The position numbers and the translations under genes are program-made. Shown piece by piece: positions 10,151-21,446 of a DNA stretch of 64,000 bases (positions are counted from its first letter, which is position 1; each line of letters begins with the position of its first letter). Source of the stretch: Ephemerocybe angulata (lineage: Eukaryota; Basidiomycota; Agaricomycetes; Agaricales; Psathyrellaceae); assembly GCA_013368325.1 (NCBI GenBank), contig JAACJK010000009.1:62001-126000 (forward strand). The letters are read 5' to 3'. The notes under the pieces were generated by a model. That model was not told the DNA's origin. It saw only the letters and a program-made list of their open reading frames with translations, and did not search any database.

Positions 10151-12196
10151 GACATGAGTCCACCTGAACGCACTGTTCCCGAGGGACACGCAGGAGAGCG
10201 CAGGAGGTCATGGGAGCAGCACCGGGCGCCTTTGCCCATCCATCCATACAAACAAGCCTTATGAATTGAAATCAAACTCAAATCCAAAGCTCCCATGTCT
10301 CCATGATCGGAGAGCCGGGGGATGGTATGGATGGATGGTATGGATGGATCATGGATGGGACGGACTTCGGAAGCGCTGGGAGCGAATTGACTGGAATGTC
10401 AATGTGTGCGGAAATCAGTCACCGTGGGGTGAAGGAATCGGACGACTTTCGAAGTCTTTTTATAGCGTTTGTATTGTTCTTTTGGGGTGGGGAGAAGGAG
10501 CGCAGTATTGCCTCAGTGCGTAGTGGTGTTTGGGTGGGATCGAGCACGGCGGGGACCTTGGGGATGAAGTCAAAGGACACGCGGGGAGGCGAAGTCCTCT
10601 TGCGTCGTGTCCATCTGCATCTGCATCGACGTCGACGGCGGTGCTTCTGGGTTCTGGGTTCTGTTGGGGGGCTTCTGGTATCTGTGTTATTAGTTGTAGT
10701 TGTGGATGTTCGTTCATTCCATCGTTGATTATGATCATGAACCAGACGCTTCGTGCGTTCGTGAAGATGGATGGATCGTTGCGGTCGGTCGTACATGAGT
10801 AGGTGTATGTACATACTGTGGTGAGGAGGGAATAGGAGCAGTGGAACGCCGGCCAGGCACGTACTGACACTCATGCCAATGGACCCATGCGGCACACGTC
10901 GCGCGGTAGACGTTGGCGGACGTCCATGACCATCCATGTGACGGAGGACGACGGACGGAGAATGGAAATCAATATCAATATCGACGCCTATTTAGCCTCG
11001 GATGGAGGTTCGGAGGTTCGCCTTGTGATTCTGCAGGCAGGGGTCGTTGGGATGTGTGCTGCATACCGGAAGATACCGGACTATTCAAGTTGAGGGCTCA
11101 TGTAGATCCTTCGTTCTCGTTCGTCGGCCCTCGGTGCAGGGTCGGTGCCGAACTTACACTAAACTACTTACGCTCCTCCCTTCAAGCCTTCCCTTTCTCT
11201 CCCCTAAATATAGACCCCACCGCACCAGCGTATGCACTACCACGGCGCCACCCGCACCCCGCACAGCTCCTCACGCAGAAATAACACGCGATATGTATGG
11301 CTGGAACGAAGAGAGCTCCTGGCAAGCTGATTGTAATGACCGAAAACATACTAATAGAGGCTTCCATACAGCTCCATACTTACCCACACATACCCAGAAA
11401 GACGCAGACAGAGAGAGATACACAGGCGCATGGGCGCTAAGTAGCGGAAGCAGTTCATCTTAATCCCCGATCAGACTGTGGGGAAAGCGCGCGCCGGATG
11501 ATCGAGCGGGGGCACGGGCGCCTTTCGATAAGCGCGTGGGGGTTTGATGCCCTTGATTGCCTGCCCTGAGCCCCTGTTCAAGCAGACGTTCGAGCAGGGA
11601 CCTGGAGAGACTCGGAACTTGGAACGCAGGGGCCAGGGCACCATAAGGAAGAGAGTGAAAGTGGAAGATATCCGGAAGAAGAGATGTATGATGAGGGTTC
11701 AGAGCTCGAGGGAATGACTCTGCGGGAAGTATCAGTGGAGGGGCTGCTTCGAAGACTGGTATGAAGATGGATGGAAGGCTTATCGTGATTATCTTGAAGC
11801 CTGACGATGAAGGTCGAGCGTAGGCAGGTACAGACGTAGGTATCGTACGTAGGCAGCAAGCTCACTTATATCAACTTGGCATTTCAAATAGATGATCGTC
11901 GAAATCAGAACAGGGACGTTTGCTTTGATTCGAGGGTCAGTGTTACGAGATTGTACACACCTCCAGAAGCGCTCGTCTATTAATTGTTGAATGTACTTGG
12001 ATAGTGGGGCTACGAGGGATCTTGATACCTTGCTGGTATCATGATCGTGATAAGTAAGTAGCTGGGATAGGCGATTAATGCAGTAGGGGCGACGGGAGTG
12101 CGGTGAAAGTATGGGTTCCGCGAATGTTGTTGGCCAGCTGTACTATGTATTTTTTAAGTTTCCTAGGAGAGTATCGAGGTTTGCGATCGGGTAATG

Positions 12197-12430
12197 ATGG
12201 GGGATCGAGTTGTTGTTGAGCACTTCAAGATACAGTCGGGCAGTAGGAATGGATGGGGAAGGATCTTGAGGTAACCTTCAGCGGCTTGGAGACTCAAGGT
12301 GGACGGTTAAGGGGGTGCTCCATCGGCCTGTGAGATGCCACCCACTCTTCATACTCCGGCAAAGGGATTTAGAAACGCAGCGCTCGGGACCACCGGCGAA
12401 TACGCCCATCATTGGCCCATCATGTAAAGT
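12197..12430 (-). repeat. duplicate of the 3' end and downstream flank of NACHT gene 3
   Basis: The stretch parallels 12555-12790 at an offset of about 360 bp. Both contain GATGGGGGATCG, AGTCGGGCAGTAGG, a (C/T)(G/T)TGGAGACTCAA-type tract and CGGCGAATAC(G/C)CCC. The second copy overlaps the last codons of NACHT gene 3; this copy is not coding. Confidence 0.6.
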
Positions 12431-12656
12431 GGCCATTCCAGTTAACCTTGTGCTTTGGATGGGGTGCCTCAAGGTTTGGGGCGTGTGGCGGGCGATAGAT
12501 GCACGGCGCCGGTTCGTGGGCTGCATTTTGGTGTATGTGGGTTGGAACTTGGGGAAGGATGGGGGATCGGGTCGTTGCTGCACTCCAGAATAAAGTCGGG
12601 CAGTAGGGAATGAACGGGGTTTGGATTTGCGAGGTAAGCGTCAGCAGCTCGGAGAC

Positions 12657-14768
12657 TCAAACGCGACTAGGTTCAGGCGGGGTGGAATGCTCGTCGCCCG
12701 CAGAGCCTTCAAAAAAACGCGCGTCGAACAATCGGCGAATACCCCCAGCATAAGACGGCGACCAGGGTTTCGCCAGTCGAAGATAAAGCAACTGAAGTGG
12801 TCCAGGGACCTTATAGCCGTGTGATTTGCACCCTTCGATGATTGCCTTTCTCCACAGCTTGCATCCTGGCAAGCAGCGGAACCTTGAGCACTGTCAAATC
12901 AGAGAAATATGTTAGTATGGGCTCGGAGTCGCTTGGACGGCGATGTGTGAGTAATAGGAGCTGACTCACGTATGTGGAATGGATAGTGTGCAGAAGGGTT
13001 GTCGCCCACGCGCTTCGGTTAGTTCCAATGAACTTCCTATTGTCGAGAATCCAGTCAACCCACCAACGCGCATCACAATGTGCTTGCGGTTCGGGATCGT
13101 AGGGCAAAAACGCCAGAGTCAGACCGATCGCTGGTGCCCGGTCGCGCATGCCATAAAGCAGGATAAAGTGGTTCAGGAACTCCTCGCGCTCAGGCTCTGG
13201 ACCTGGGATGGGTGGGCCTTTCGCTGTGGCAGTGTCGTAAGATTGCGAAGAGAAGTGTTGGCTTTAGGATGCATGGGCGCTCACCTCTAAGGATGCGAAA
13301 GTATCGCTCTATAACAAATTTATGGAATTCATGAGCATCCAGCCTATATAGTTCACCACATCTAGCATCGTCTCCGACAAAATCCTGCAGCGATTTGTGA
13401 AAGAGGTGGAGCGGCGCTTGCCGGTCTTCAGGGTCAGGGAGGTATATTAGGGAGGCAATACATCCCAGGACGTACTCCATTTCTCCAGGAGTCGATTCGA
13501 GGTATAGTCTCCAGAAATGAGCCGCATATTCTGGCCGATTAGCGGAGGTTATTAGTCGGATCCACTTCACTGTCAACGTGGGGTCTGGACAACCTTTCAG
13601 GATATGAATATAAAGGGCGTCCAGCGCTTTATACGGAGCGGTTATGCCGGCCCCACTTGTCAGATTTAGCACACAGTTTAGCTGCGCCTGAGGCCGCTCG
13701 GTGCGATCTTCGACAAAGCGGATTACCGTTGTAGCGTAGATGAACTGACCAGACGCGTTTGACACGAGGGTGCGTATGTCCTTCTCTGAGGGCCAGGAGG
13801 GAGGGAGGTGATATCGGCGGCGTATTTCGGCGAATTTTGATTGCAAAAATAAGGTGATATCTGAGTCAGGATCGTAGGTCTCATCTAGGAAGATCTTGAG
13901 CGTCGCTGCGCGTGCAGCAATTGAGTCGAAGAAGGTGGATATGTGACGCTCCGGGCGGCTCACTGCGATGATGCGGAATGGGAAAGTGGGGTCGCTGGCA
14001 GCCTGCAACAGGACGTCGAGAATCTCGAGGTGGTCCCTTTCACTTGCAGCCCGGGCCTCCTCCTCCGTCATCGCCCTGCTGAGAAGGTTCGTTCCCTCGC
14101 ACTCATCAATCCCGTCGACGATGATAACCTTCGGGATCGAGGATGCATCGAGCTGGCCATGAAGTTGGCGAAAGGGCTTCAAAATAAGGTCCTCCAGTTG
14201 GTCCTTCAACCTTGCTGTGAAGACCGCTGGATCGTGTTCGATTGTCGAAAGCATGCCCCGACCAACAGCTGCTAGCCCTTGGTGCTTCCTGAGCTGATAC
14301 GCGAGAGTCGGCACGATAAATCGCTTCGAGCGCCTATCCGCCGATCCTGAGAAGGACGAGAAGAAGAAACTGGCCACCAGAAGACCCGCCTTGCTGCAAG
14401 TCTCCGCCACCGACCCTGCGATGGCCGTCTTTCCCGTACCCGCTGGCCCTGTGAGCCAGAGAATCCGCTTCGGTTCTGCGTCTGTATCGCCGGCGGTTAT
14501 CCAGCTCATGGTCTCGTCTTGGACAGCGAGTCTGGTTTCCGGATGGCACTTGGGAGCGTCACAGCGCTCATCAGAGTTGAAGGCAGCACCAGTGGAGATG
14601 TGCTCTTCAAGACCTAGCCAATCTTTCATGAGCCGCCCGTCGTCAAGCTGACTCGGTGAAAGGAGTGTTCTTACGTTCCAAGGCACTCTTCGTTCCATTA
14701 TACGTGGTGGATTGGATGTCGACGTTCTCGATTCTGAAGTTGCTGGCATGGTTGAAGTAGCTGCCCAT
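12657..14768 (-). CDS. NACHT-domain NTPase, NLR-like (copy 3)
   Basis: Minus-strand exons 14675-14768, 13285-14613, 12970-13223 and 12657-12890 (636 aa). Three of the exons match copy 2 in phase and nearly in length. The N-terminus is MGSYFNHASNFRIENVDIQ. Walker A GPAGTGKTA lies near residue 90. Walker B IIVDGIDEC and SRPERHIS follow. The tail has CDARWWVDWILDN, and the last exon begins CSRFRCLPGCKLWRKAI. The sequence is more divergent from copies 1 and 2 than those are from each other; for example it has HISTGAAF and a different region after the NACHT domain. The inferred role is the same STAND NTPase switch. It stands opposite in orientation to copies 1 and 2, with eL31 and the CFEM gene between, so the cluster is not a simple tandem array. 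Confidence 0.87.
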
Positions 14769-15213
14769 GATGTGGTAGTTGGTGGAGATGAGTGCGGAGT
14801 GCTGTTGGCAGCCTCGTGATTGCGTCAGCTCATAATCCTGTGCGTGGGAACCTTTAATTTAGCCCCTGTCGCATTTAAGCGCCCGTGGTATTGTAGGCAA
14901 GGAAATTGCCAGCGTGACCCTTCCGGGCGCTCCAGGATGCCTACGCGTGGACTGAAGATATATTATTCTGAGATTTAATGATGACTTGATTAGTAGGTGT
15001 GGTGCCTGCTTCTGCATGCTCAGTTCCAATGGCATCTCAACACAGGATATCTGGGAACATATTCGATATATACGCAAAGGTGTTGTTATAGGTTGGGTCG
15101 ATATGATGAAGAGAAAACTTCGATGGCACATTTACGACAAGTGGGCATCCAAGCACTCTGCCGGTCTAGCTCTGCATTCCAACCTCATTTTCCGAATGGT
15201 GAAAGCTTAGCAT
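14769..15213. other. intergenic, promoter of NACHT gene 3 and 3' flank of the DUF4360 gene
   Basis: The part next to 14769 holds the NACHT promoter. The rest has only short frames, with nothing recognisable. Confidence 0.6.
14873..14884 (-). promoter_or_regulatory. GGGCGCTTAAAT upstream element of NACHT gene 3
   Basis: On the minus strand the sequence reads GGGCGCTTAAAT, 105-116 bp before the ATG at 14768. It has the same orientation and spacing as in copies 1 and 2. Confidence 0.4.
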
Positions 15214-16179
15214 TTAGCACGCCTGCCAGGTAATGGGCGTGACCTATTTATTGAAAATGTTAATTGCGAGCCCATCTGCGCATAAACTTGGAAAAAACTT
15301 ACGATAGTACCAGCACTAGTGATGCTGCCGGCAGAGCTTCCAATAGCACGGAGCTGAGTGTTGATGTTGATGATATCCGATCCACCGCAGGGGCTCCAGA
15401 CGGTGGCAGGCGAGTAGACATTCGAAACAGTGGTAGAACCTGGTTGAAAATCAGTATGTCTGACATGTGCTGGGTAGCCAAGACCTTACCGGTGCTGGTC
15501 AGAGTGGTGGTAACCGTTGCGGTGGTTCCCGCGGCGCTAGAAACTTGTAGCAGTTAGCATCGAGAACGCGACTTGTAACCTGAGAGGGATCCCACAGAAA
15601 TAGGTGTCGGTCACCTGCTCGGAGTTACCACTGCCGGTACTGGTTGTAACGGGCTAATTCTCTATTGAGCTGGGGCCAAGGATCTACTCAGAGAGGGTTG
15701 TAACTCACAACATTGGTTTGAGCGAAACGGAACCTGAAGCCGGAAGGGATGCTAAAAGGCAAAATATTTCCGTTTGCACGTATCCGAGGCAAAGTCACGG
15801 GCAACCTACTTTGCAGAGATTGCAATCCGGCAAGCCTCCAGGTTGGCGGACACGGGGACACCAGGTCCGACAGCGGCGGTGAAGGTGGAGGGAGGCGTGT
15901 AGGAAATGGATCCAGCTGGCGTTCAAAGTGGGCGCGACTCTTTTAGATGGTTGCGCGTAGATTAGCGAGTCAGTGAACCTACAGGTAACAGAAATGGTCG
16001 TGCCGCTTCCTTGGGGGCATCCATTTCCACTGAAAGAGCTCGAGACACTGTAGACCACAGCATATTCAACGGAGATTCCTGAAAAAAGCATTACATCCTG
16101 CTCACACAGACAAAGACTGAGCAGACGCTTGGAGAGCGGCGCCGAGGACCATAGCAAGGCTGACAAATGTGAACTGCAT
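15214..16179 (-). CDS. DUF4360-family secreted protein
   Basis: Eight small exons on minus: 16106-16179, 15983-16047, 15810-15915, 15709-15751, 15596-15653, 15490-15543, 15303-15439 and 15214-15243 (188 aa). All introns are 50-67 nt GT-AG. The signal peptide is MQFTFVSLAMVLGAALQASA. Family features in order are SGNGCPQGS, AVGPGVPVSANLEACRI, PSGFRFRF, VYSPATVWSPCGGSDII, NTQLRAIGSSAGSIT and the terminal ITWQAC. The DUF4360 family is fungal, extracellular and of unknown function. The product is shorter than typical members between PSGFRF and the VWSPCG block. The fifth donor (GTGGGA) is weak, so that junction is the least certain. No single long open frame covers this gene; it was built from the conserved motifs. 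Confidence 0.7.
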
Positions 16180-17627
16180 GGTGAGCAAAAGTGAGAGGGA
16201 GAGGGATAATGAGTTGAGAGTGTGTTAGTTAGCGAAGTAACTGATTTTTTCAGCTCTGTTGCTCGCCTTAAATACCTATTTGAGAGTAACGATTCTCCAT
16301 GCGGACACCAGCCCCGTGCGGGGATGGAGGACAGCATTGTCCGGCGTTTTGGTCAGATGGTCTTGCCAAAAAGCGGCGAACTCAGGGCGCAGACCAGTTC
16401 TTACGCACGACTAATGTTCTTCATAACGAAGTTCGACAAATGATTATTTTTGCATCTTTCGTTCTACGGGATTTTTTGTTGTGACTGGGGGCTTAGTATG
16501 GGGTTGATCTATATCACGACTGTCGCCGAAAAACGCCGGGGGATGTTTCAATCGCTAGAGTTCATTGGAGCGGTTGCATACCCCGCACTCAGCAGTGTAT
16601 TAGGGCTAATAGTCGATATTTTGATCCATTTGATCTGCTCGCAAAAAGGGATGTGCATAGCGTGGGGTTGGCCGATTGTAGTTTGATACAGTCAGGGAGT
16701 CGGACCCAGGTGAAGGGTCTGGAGAAATTCGTACTGCGGACTCTCTGATTTGAGCATGTTCCACAAGTACACTGATTCATTCCGTACTTTAAGCGGCATT
16801 TTGGAATGAACTTTATAAGAGCCGTTGGCATTGTTCTTTTTCAATCCAGACCCTTGATACATACATATATTCCTTTAAAGGCTATTTTACACTCCTGTAT
16901 GGTATGTTATGCCTTTGATTTACTGCCTAAACCATATGGCAACAGTGAGCAATGTAAGCGCTTAAAGAGACGCCCGACATCTGATCCAGGAAGTAACACA
17001 CAGCGGCGTTATCCCCCAAAAGGAGAGACAGAAGCATCCTTTATCTAGGTTATAAGATGCATTAGTTTCTTCTTGAGGCTATCCAATGTGTCTTCTCTTC
17101 CCTATTTGTGTCGTAAGAGTGCTATGTGGTGCATTCCACCAAGTAACGTACCCCGCCATGATGATGGGACCGGAGGTGAACAAACCGCGGTAATTCATTA
17201 CTATCATATACTGTCCCTAAAATGCTTCGCACTCTCTAAGATACTTACTGCCCGAGTCCGTACAACCCGGTAAACATGGCCTATGTACGTGACAATTTGC
17301 GAATGAAGGCCATCTCAGTTGCATCTCGGTCGATCGGCTAAGGGCTCTATAATTACGTCGCGACACCTCTCGTCCCAAGAGCCCCAAAATAAAAAAATGT
17401 ATCAGAGGCTATCAGAGGTATGCAACCGTTTATCCGTCTAGGAGATACCATGTGAGGATCGTATAACTGTAGGTAATTCGCTCTGGCTATGCCGCGTCAC
17501 GGGTGCACAGTGCGACTCGGACCCTGGTCGAACCTCAGTGAATCATACCGTGTGGGATTCGCTGACATCCAACAAATCCCGCCGCCGTAGCGGTTCCTTC
17601 CTGTCCTCATTCCCGAGCTTCTCTGTC
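16180..17627. other. intergenic
   Basis: No gene is supported. A 78-residue hydrophobic frame at 16450-16686 has no family signature, intron context or start context that would justify a call. Confidence 0.55.
16266..16274 (-). promoter_or_regulatory. probable TATA-like box of the DUF4360 gene
   Basis: The minus strand reads GGTATTTAAGG about 90 bp before the ATG at 16179. No closer TATA-like site is seen. Confidence 0.45.
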
Positions 17628-17760
17628 ATGGATTCACTCCCATTGGAGCTCTTTGCCGAAATCTTTTCATACCTCCAACGTCCATGAAAGTCGTTCAACG
17701 GAATTCAGCTGGCGCTTACCTCTAGAGCTCTTTCAACCGGGCATCCTAGTCTTGATTGGG
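17628..17760 (+). pseudogene. F-box gene relic (5' fragment)
   Basis: The ATG at 17628 opens MDSLPLELFAEIFSYLQRP and is stopped by a TGA. The same frame goes on with FNGIQLALTSRAL. This mirrors the start of the intact gene 290 bp downstream (MDSLPAELLTEILAYVQ...FQGYQLALTCRAL). Homology fades after the F-box region. It is a truncated tandem copy. Confidence 0.7.
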
Positions 17761-17805
17761 CGCAGGCCAAAGGGAATGTGAAGTTCAAGTTGCACTATCC
17801 CCCAA

Positions 17806-17815
17806 GTTAAGCGCC
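17806..17815 (-). promoter_or_regulatory. inverted GGCGCTTAAC element upstream of F-box gene 1
   Basis: The plus strand reads GTTAAGCGCC, 104-113 bp before the ATG at 17919. It is the core of the recurring element in inverted orientation. Confidence 0.3.
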
Positions 17816-17918
17816 TGGCGGCTGTGCTGCGATTATAAACCACCCCGTGAGAAATCGCAACCACGTTGCACAGCGAAACCTCTTTCTTCCACCGTGACGA
17901 TCATGTCTTCCGCTTGCC

Positions 17919-20021
17919 ATGGATTCACTACCAGCCGAGCTCTTGACTGAAATTCTGGCATACGTGCAAGCTCAGTCGCGCTGGAACCCTGTTCAATTCC
18001 AAGGATATCAGCTGGCTCTGACCTGCAGGGCTCTTTACGACAAGCTATTACCTTCCCTGGTTGGGCTGAAAGCCCAGTGCCTTGGGGAGGCATACGCAAG
18101 GGGCGACTTACGTGTTGCTGAGATGAAGGCCCAGAAGCGACCGTCGACGCAGGTGTTTGATATAGGGCCTCACGAGAAGGAGAAGGGGGTTTCACGCCAG
18201 ACTTGTTCTGACTGGATCCCCGCGGAAAGCGACACCGGGTGCCCCGCAACCTCCACGGAACAGTTCAAACAATGCGTCAAGGTGGCGTTTGGATGCGACT
18301 TTGAACCGACAATACTGGCAAATCGTGTCAGTCCAGGAGGCGCAGCGGGTGTCAACAACGGCGGACTTGGTATTCTTCTCCCACCACACTATCAACTCAC
18401 CTATGTCTTTCAGTCCTTCGACGCGGCTCAATCGCAGGAAATGTGGTCTTTGCACAGTTTCCTATCCACGGATTCCAACTCAGTGATCAAGCCGCTGTGT
18501 TGCGTACGCTTGGTTTTTGGCGACGGCCTATGGGCATACATTCAGGAGAAGGGGTTTGGAGCAGGGTACTTTCCTGAGTGGCATCATGCGTTTGCGAAGC
18601 TGTTGGAGGTTATTGAGGGCTTAGGTGGTGATGGAAAGGGAGTGATGCTGGAGATATTTTCCGAGGGAGGGCAGCAGTATGTGCTGGAATCGATGCGGGG
18701 CCACCCGTCTGGGTTGTATTCCCATGAATGGAGGCGACCAGCGGTATGGTCGAGCTGGTCTGCAGGGAATGCAAATTTCAGTCCTCTCAAGATTCATGGA
18801 GGGAAGGCGAAGAAGAATTCTTTTCTATCCGCTGCGATGCGAAGCCTGAAGGCGACGAAGAGGAAATGGAAGGCTGAGGAGCTCCGTTGGATTGACTGCT
18901 GGGAACTGGACAGCCTCATCGTAACTTCGAACCCCTTCCCCCCGAAGTACCTCCTTCGCCTCTCTATCACTTCTCCTGATTTACGACCGCCCAATCCCCG
19001 GATCTCTAGGTTAACTCATCTACACCTTCAGTCTTGCGCTCTTCATCCATTTTGGTTCGCCCACCTTCAAACACTGTTACGGCAAACCGCGATCACGCTT
19101 CAACACTTACATCTCGATGGATGCGCCGGGCTCTCTGTCCTCGACTGGCATGCGATGGTGAAGGGGTGGCCACGATTTACACAGCTCAATCATTTCACGG
19201 TGGCGGGTAGCGAAGCAATTCCCGTCCCCGTTTTGATCTCATTCTTGCATACCAATCCCAGCATTGAGCTCATGGAGGCTCACATTCCGCCCCTGGTGAC
19301 CCAGCCCGGGATCGAGGCGACATGGTATCCGTCATCGAGGGATGAGATACAGGGCTTGGTTCTGAGAGTGAGGGAGATAAGGGCAAGTGTTTGGGTTTTA
19401 AGGGCATTATTCTCGTTTAGTCCTGTTTTCGAGGGGCTGTCAAGGCTGGTACTATGTTGTCAGGCCCGGAGCTGGAAGAGTCTGAGGAAAGGAGAAGGGG
19501 ATGCGAATGGAGAGTATCGTGGTGTGCATTGGGAGGAAGTTACAGAGGTTTTGAAAAGCGTCGCGGAGGTGGAACAGTTGGAGGTGCTCGAGCTGAGGCT
19601 TGTGGACGACGGAAGGTTACATGGATGGTTGGGCAGCGCGACGCGTGTCGAGCCTACCGTAGGTGAGGCCGGCGTCGACAATGATTCCCCAGACAAATTG
19701 GCGAAGGTCCTTGGGTCGTTTCAAACCCTTAGAACTCTTCGGCTTGTTGTGCGTCAGATGAACTCAAATGTTTCCACCCCATCCCGTTCCCCTGAGGGTA
19801 ACAGCACTATCTCACTGGATGATGTGCTCGGGTTTCTCTCCGCTTTCCCAGCACTTCGCGGTGTCTTCCTTCAAGGGTTTGCCATTGCAGGAACGGCCGA
19901 AAACGCAGCGGCGGCTTGGCGGGTATGCAAATCCTTGGAGACGATGGATATCCCGGACCTGGAAAATGGATCGACGGCAGTAATGTTGACAAGAGGCGAA
20001 ACGACTCGACCTAAGCATTAG
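17919..20021 (+). CDS. F-box/LRR-like protein 1
   Basis: One exon of 700 aa. The start MDSLPAELLTEILAYVQ is a typical F-box-like entry (LPxELLxEI), followed by QLALTCRALYDKLLP. Further on come a family block YVFQSFDAAQSQEMWSLHSFL (~165) and leucine-rich segments such as LTHLHLQSC and LQHLHLDGC. Then come LDWHAMVKGWPRF, IPVPVLISFLHTNPSIE, and a C-terminal FLSAFPALRGVFLQGF block. F-box proteins usually bind Skp1 and recruit targets to SCF ubiquitin ligases, with LRRs giving target choice; this is inferred here from architecture only. The first of six related genes in the window, it has an F-box relic directly upstream. The start is set by the conserved MDSLP context and the upstream element. 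Confidence 0.8.
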   Translation: MDSLPAELLTEILAYVQAQSRWNPVQFQGYQLALTCRALYDKLLPSLVGLKAQCLGEAYARGDLRVAEMKAQKRPSTQVFDIGPHEKEKGVSRQTCSDWIPAESDTGCPATSTEQFKQCVKVAFGCDFEPTILANRVSPGGAAGVNNGGLGILLPPHYQLTYVFQSFDAAQSQEMWSLHSFLSTDSNSVIKPLCCVRLVFGDGLWAYIQEKGFGAGYFPEWHHAFAKLLEVIEGLGGDGKGVMLEIFSEGGQQYVLESMRGHPSGLYSHEWRRPAVWSSWSAGNANFSPLKIHGGKAKKNSFLSAAMRSLKATKRKWKAEELRWIDCWELDSLIVTSNPFPPKYLLRLSITSPDLRPPNPRISRLTHLHLQSCALHPFWFAHLQTLLRQTAITLQHLHLDGCAGLSVLDWHAMVKGWPRFTQLNHFTVAGSEAIPVPVLISFLHTNPSIELMEAHIPPLVTQPGIEATWYPSSRDEIQGLVLRVREIRASVWVLRALFSFSPVFEGLSRLVLCCQARSWKSLRKGEGDANGEYRGVHWEEVTEVLKSVAEVEQLEVLELRLVDDGRLHGWLGSATRVEPTVGEAGVDNDSPDKLAKVLGSFQTLRTLRLVVRQMNSNVSTPSRSPEGNSTISLDDVLGFLSAFPALRGVFLQGFAIAGTAENAAAAWRVCKSLETMDIPDLENGSTAVMLTRGETTRPKH

Positions 20022-20477
20022 GATCTCAATCCCAAATATGCTATGAACGAACCAATGGAAAGCAAGAACTAATGATCTCAGGCTTCACGTATATATCCCA
20101 AACCCCTACCTTTTTTACGAATGAATAAGATAAATACCATCTGTCGAGCGCAACATAGCCTCGAGGCCGGAGCGCTGTGGAGAGGTGAAAGGTGTGTAAA
20201 GCGTCCGGCCTGTCCCAATAGACGAATGGCTGAGCCATTCACCTTCCTTCCTACCCCCACCTGCAAAAGCCTCGGCGAAGGCGCGGGCGCTAAGCGTGAG
20301 AATATCCCGGCGAGAGCCGTTGGCCGTGCCGCATCGCCGCCACGAATTTCTGGTTTCGCGCGCAGCTCCTACCGCGACGTTGAAACCATCCAAGTGGTAG
20401 CGAATTCATCTCTGGTACGACATAGGACCCCCAAACCCACAATGAATAGCTGCTGACAGTTTCTTGCCTTCAAGGTT
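20022..20477. other. intergenic
   Basis: A short spacer with no supported coding. It contains GGGCGCTAAGCG near 20284, a variant of the recurring element, about 190 bp before the ribosomal protein gene. Confidence 0.5.
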
Positions 20478-20921
20478 ATGTCAGGCCTCCTTAAATCCCG
20501 TACCTCGACTCTCTTGCTGTCATCCCGAACATGGGTACAACGGTCCTCAGCTCGGTGCATGGCGACCTTGACGACACAGGAGCAACCTGAAGCTTCCTCT
20601 TCAACCCAGGCAGCCCCAGCGACCCTCGAAAACGCACCCAATACCCACTTCAAAGTTACCCTTCGAAGGTCCGGAATCTCGATGGGTGACAAAGTCAAGG
20701 GAACCCTTCTTGCTCTCGGCCTGCACCGTCGATTCCAGACTGTATACCACCGACACACACCGGAGGCAGCGGGTATGATCTTGAAGGTCAAGGAGTTGTT
20801 GGAGGTGGAAAACGTGCCGGCGCATATGGTCAGGTCGGCGGAGGAGCAGAACCGGGAGAGGAAAGCAGTCCGAGGGTACCAGGTCGTGGGGAACCGACGA
20901 AACTCTTTCATGAACGTATAA
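20478..20921 (+). CDS. mitochondrial large-subunit ribosomal protein uL30m
   Basis: One exon, 147 aa. Residues 1-~30 (MSGLLKSRTSTLLLSSRTW...) are rich in Ser, Arg and Leu without acidic residues, a mitochondrial targeting peptide. From ~57 the uL30 fold is recognisable: FKVTLRRSGISMGDKVKGTL, ALGLHRRFQTVYH and ILKVKELLEVENV. It corresponds to yeast Mrpl33 and bacterial L30, a component of the mitochondrial 54S subunit. It ends with an extension typical of the fungal mitochondrial form. It is one of only two recognised housekeeping genes here. Confidence 0.85.
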   Translation: MSGLLKSRTSTLLLSSRTWVQRSSARCMATLTTQEQPEASSSTQAAPATLENAPNTHFKVTLRRSGISMGDKVKGTLLALGLHRRFQTVYHRHTPEAAGMILKVKELLEVENVPAHMVRSAEEQNRERKAVRGYQVVGNRRNSFMNV

Positions 20922-21446
20922 CCTACTCGGTATGTCGCGTCCTACTTCCTCAGACACCCCACCCTCTAATCCGCCCTCGACACAGCTATTCGTCTTTTCA
21001 TCCTATTCTTTCCTAAAATGACACTCTTTTATTCGTTTTGAAACTGGAAGGAAGGAAGGAAGGGTCAGCGAACGTTTCCGAGTGATAGACATGAGGGAGA
21101 CTGCGTACCAAGGAAATGGACGGCGTTATGGCCTGTGGCTTGCGATTCTCTGTGCGTCACAGTTTAACATACTTATTTGACCTTCACCATTTCTTCAACC
21201 TGAATTCACGCTTTCGTCGCGTTCCGGCACGGTGTCCTCAAGGGCCCTTCTCGCCACTCCTTCAGAACTGACAAAGGTTGCTGCAGACGGGAAGGTCACG
21301 TCACGTCGTCAGGTAAACGGTGAGACGAGGGGCGCGTCGCGTCGCGACAAGTATAAGTGGACCGACATCCGGTCTGTGCGTTTGAACAGGGCCCCTTGGA
21401 CACCCTTACTCTCTCGTCCATCTCCTCTTCTCTAGCTCCTGCACGC
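20922..21446. other. intergenic, promoter of F-box gene 2
   Basis: No gene. GTATAAG at 21351-21357 lies 90 bp before the ATG at 21447 and could act as the TATA box. Confidence 0.5.

Larger units (their letters stand above)
9590..12656. other. 3 kb without a supported gene, low-complexity and duplicated tracts
   Basis: Long open frames at 10303-10937 on both strands overlap and are rich in simple repeats (ATGG runs near 10320-10360, Arg/Ser-rich translations), so I do not call them. The region holds TTACGAG repeats (10048-10150) and a duplicated copy of the 3' end of NACHT gene 3 (12197-12430). Nothing else is recognisable. Confidence 0.5.

Noticed and set aside
10303..10937. Overlapping long frames on both strands
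   Set aside because: Built on simple repeats (ATGG, GTCGAC-rich tracts); composition looks non-coding.
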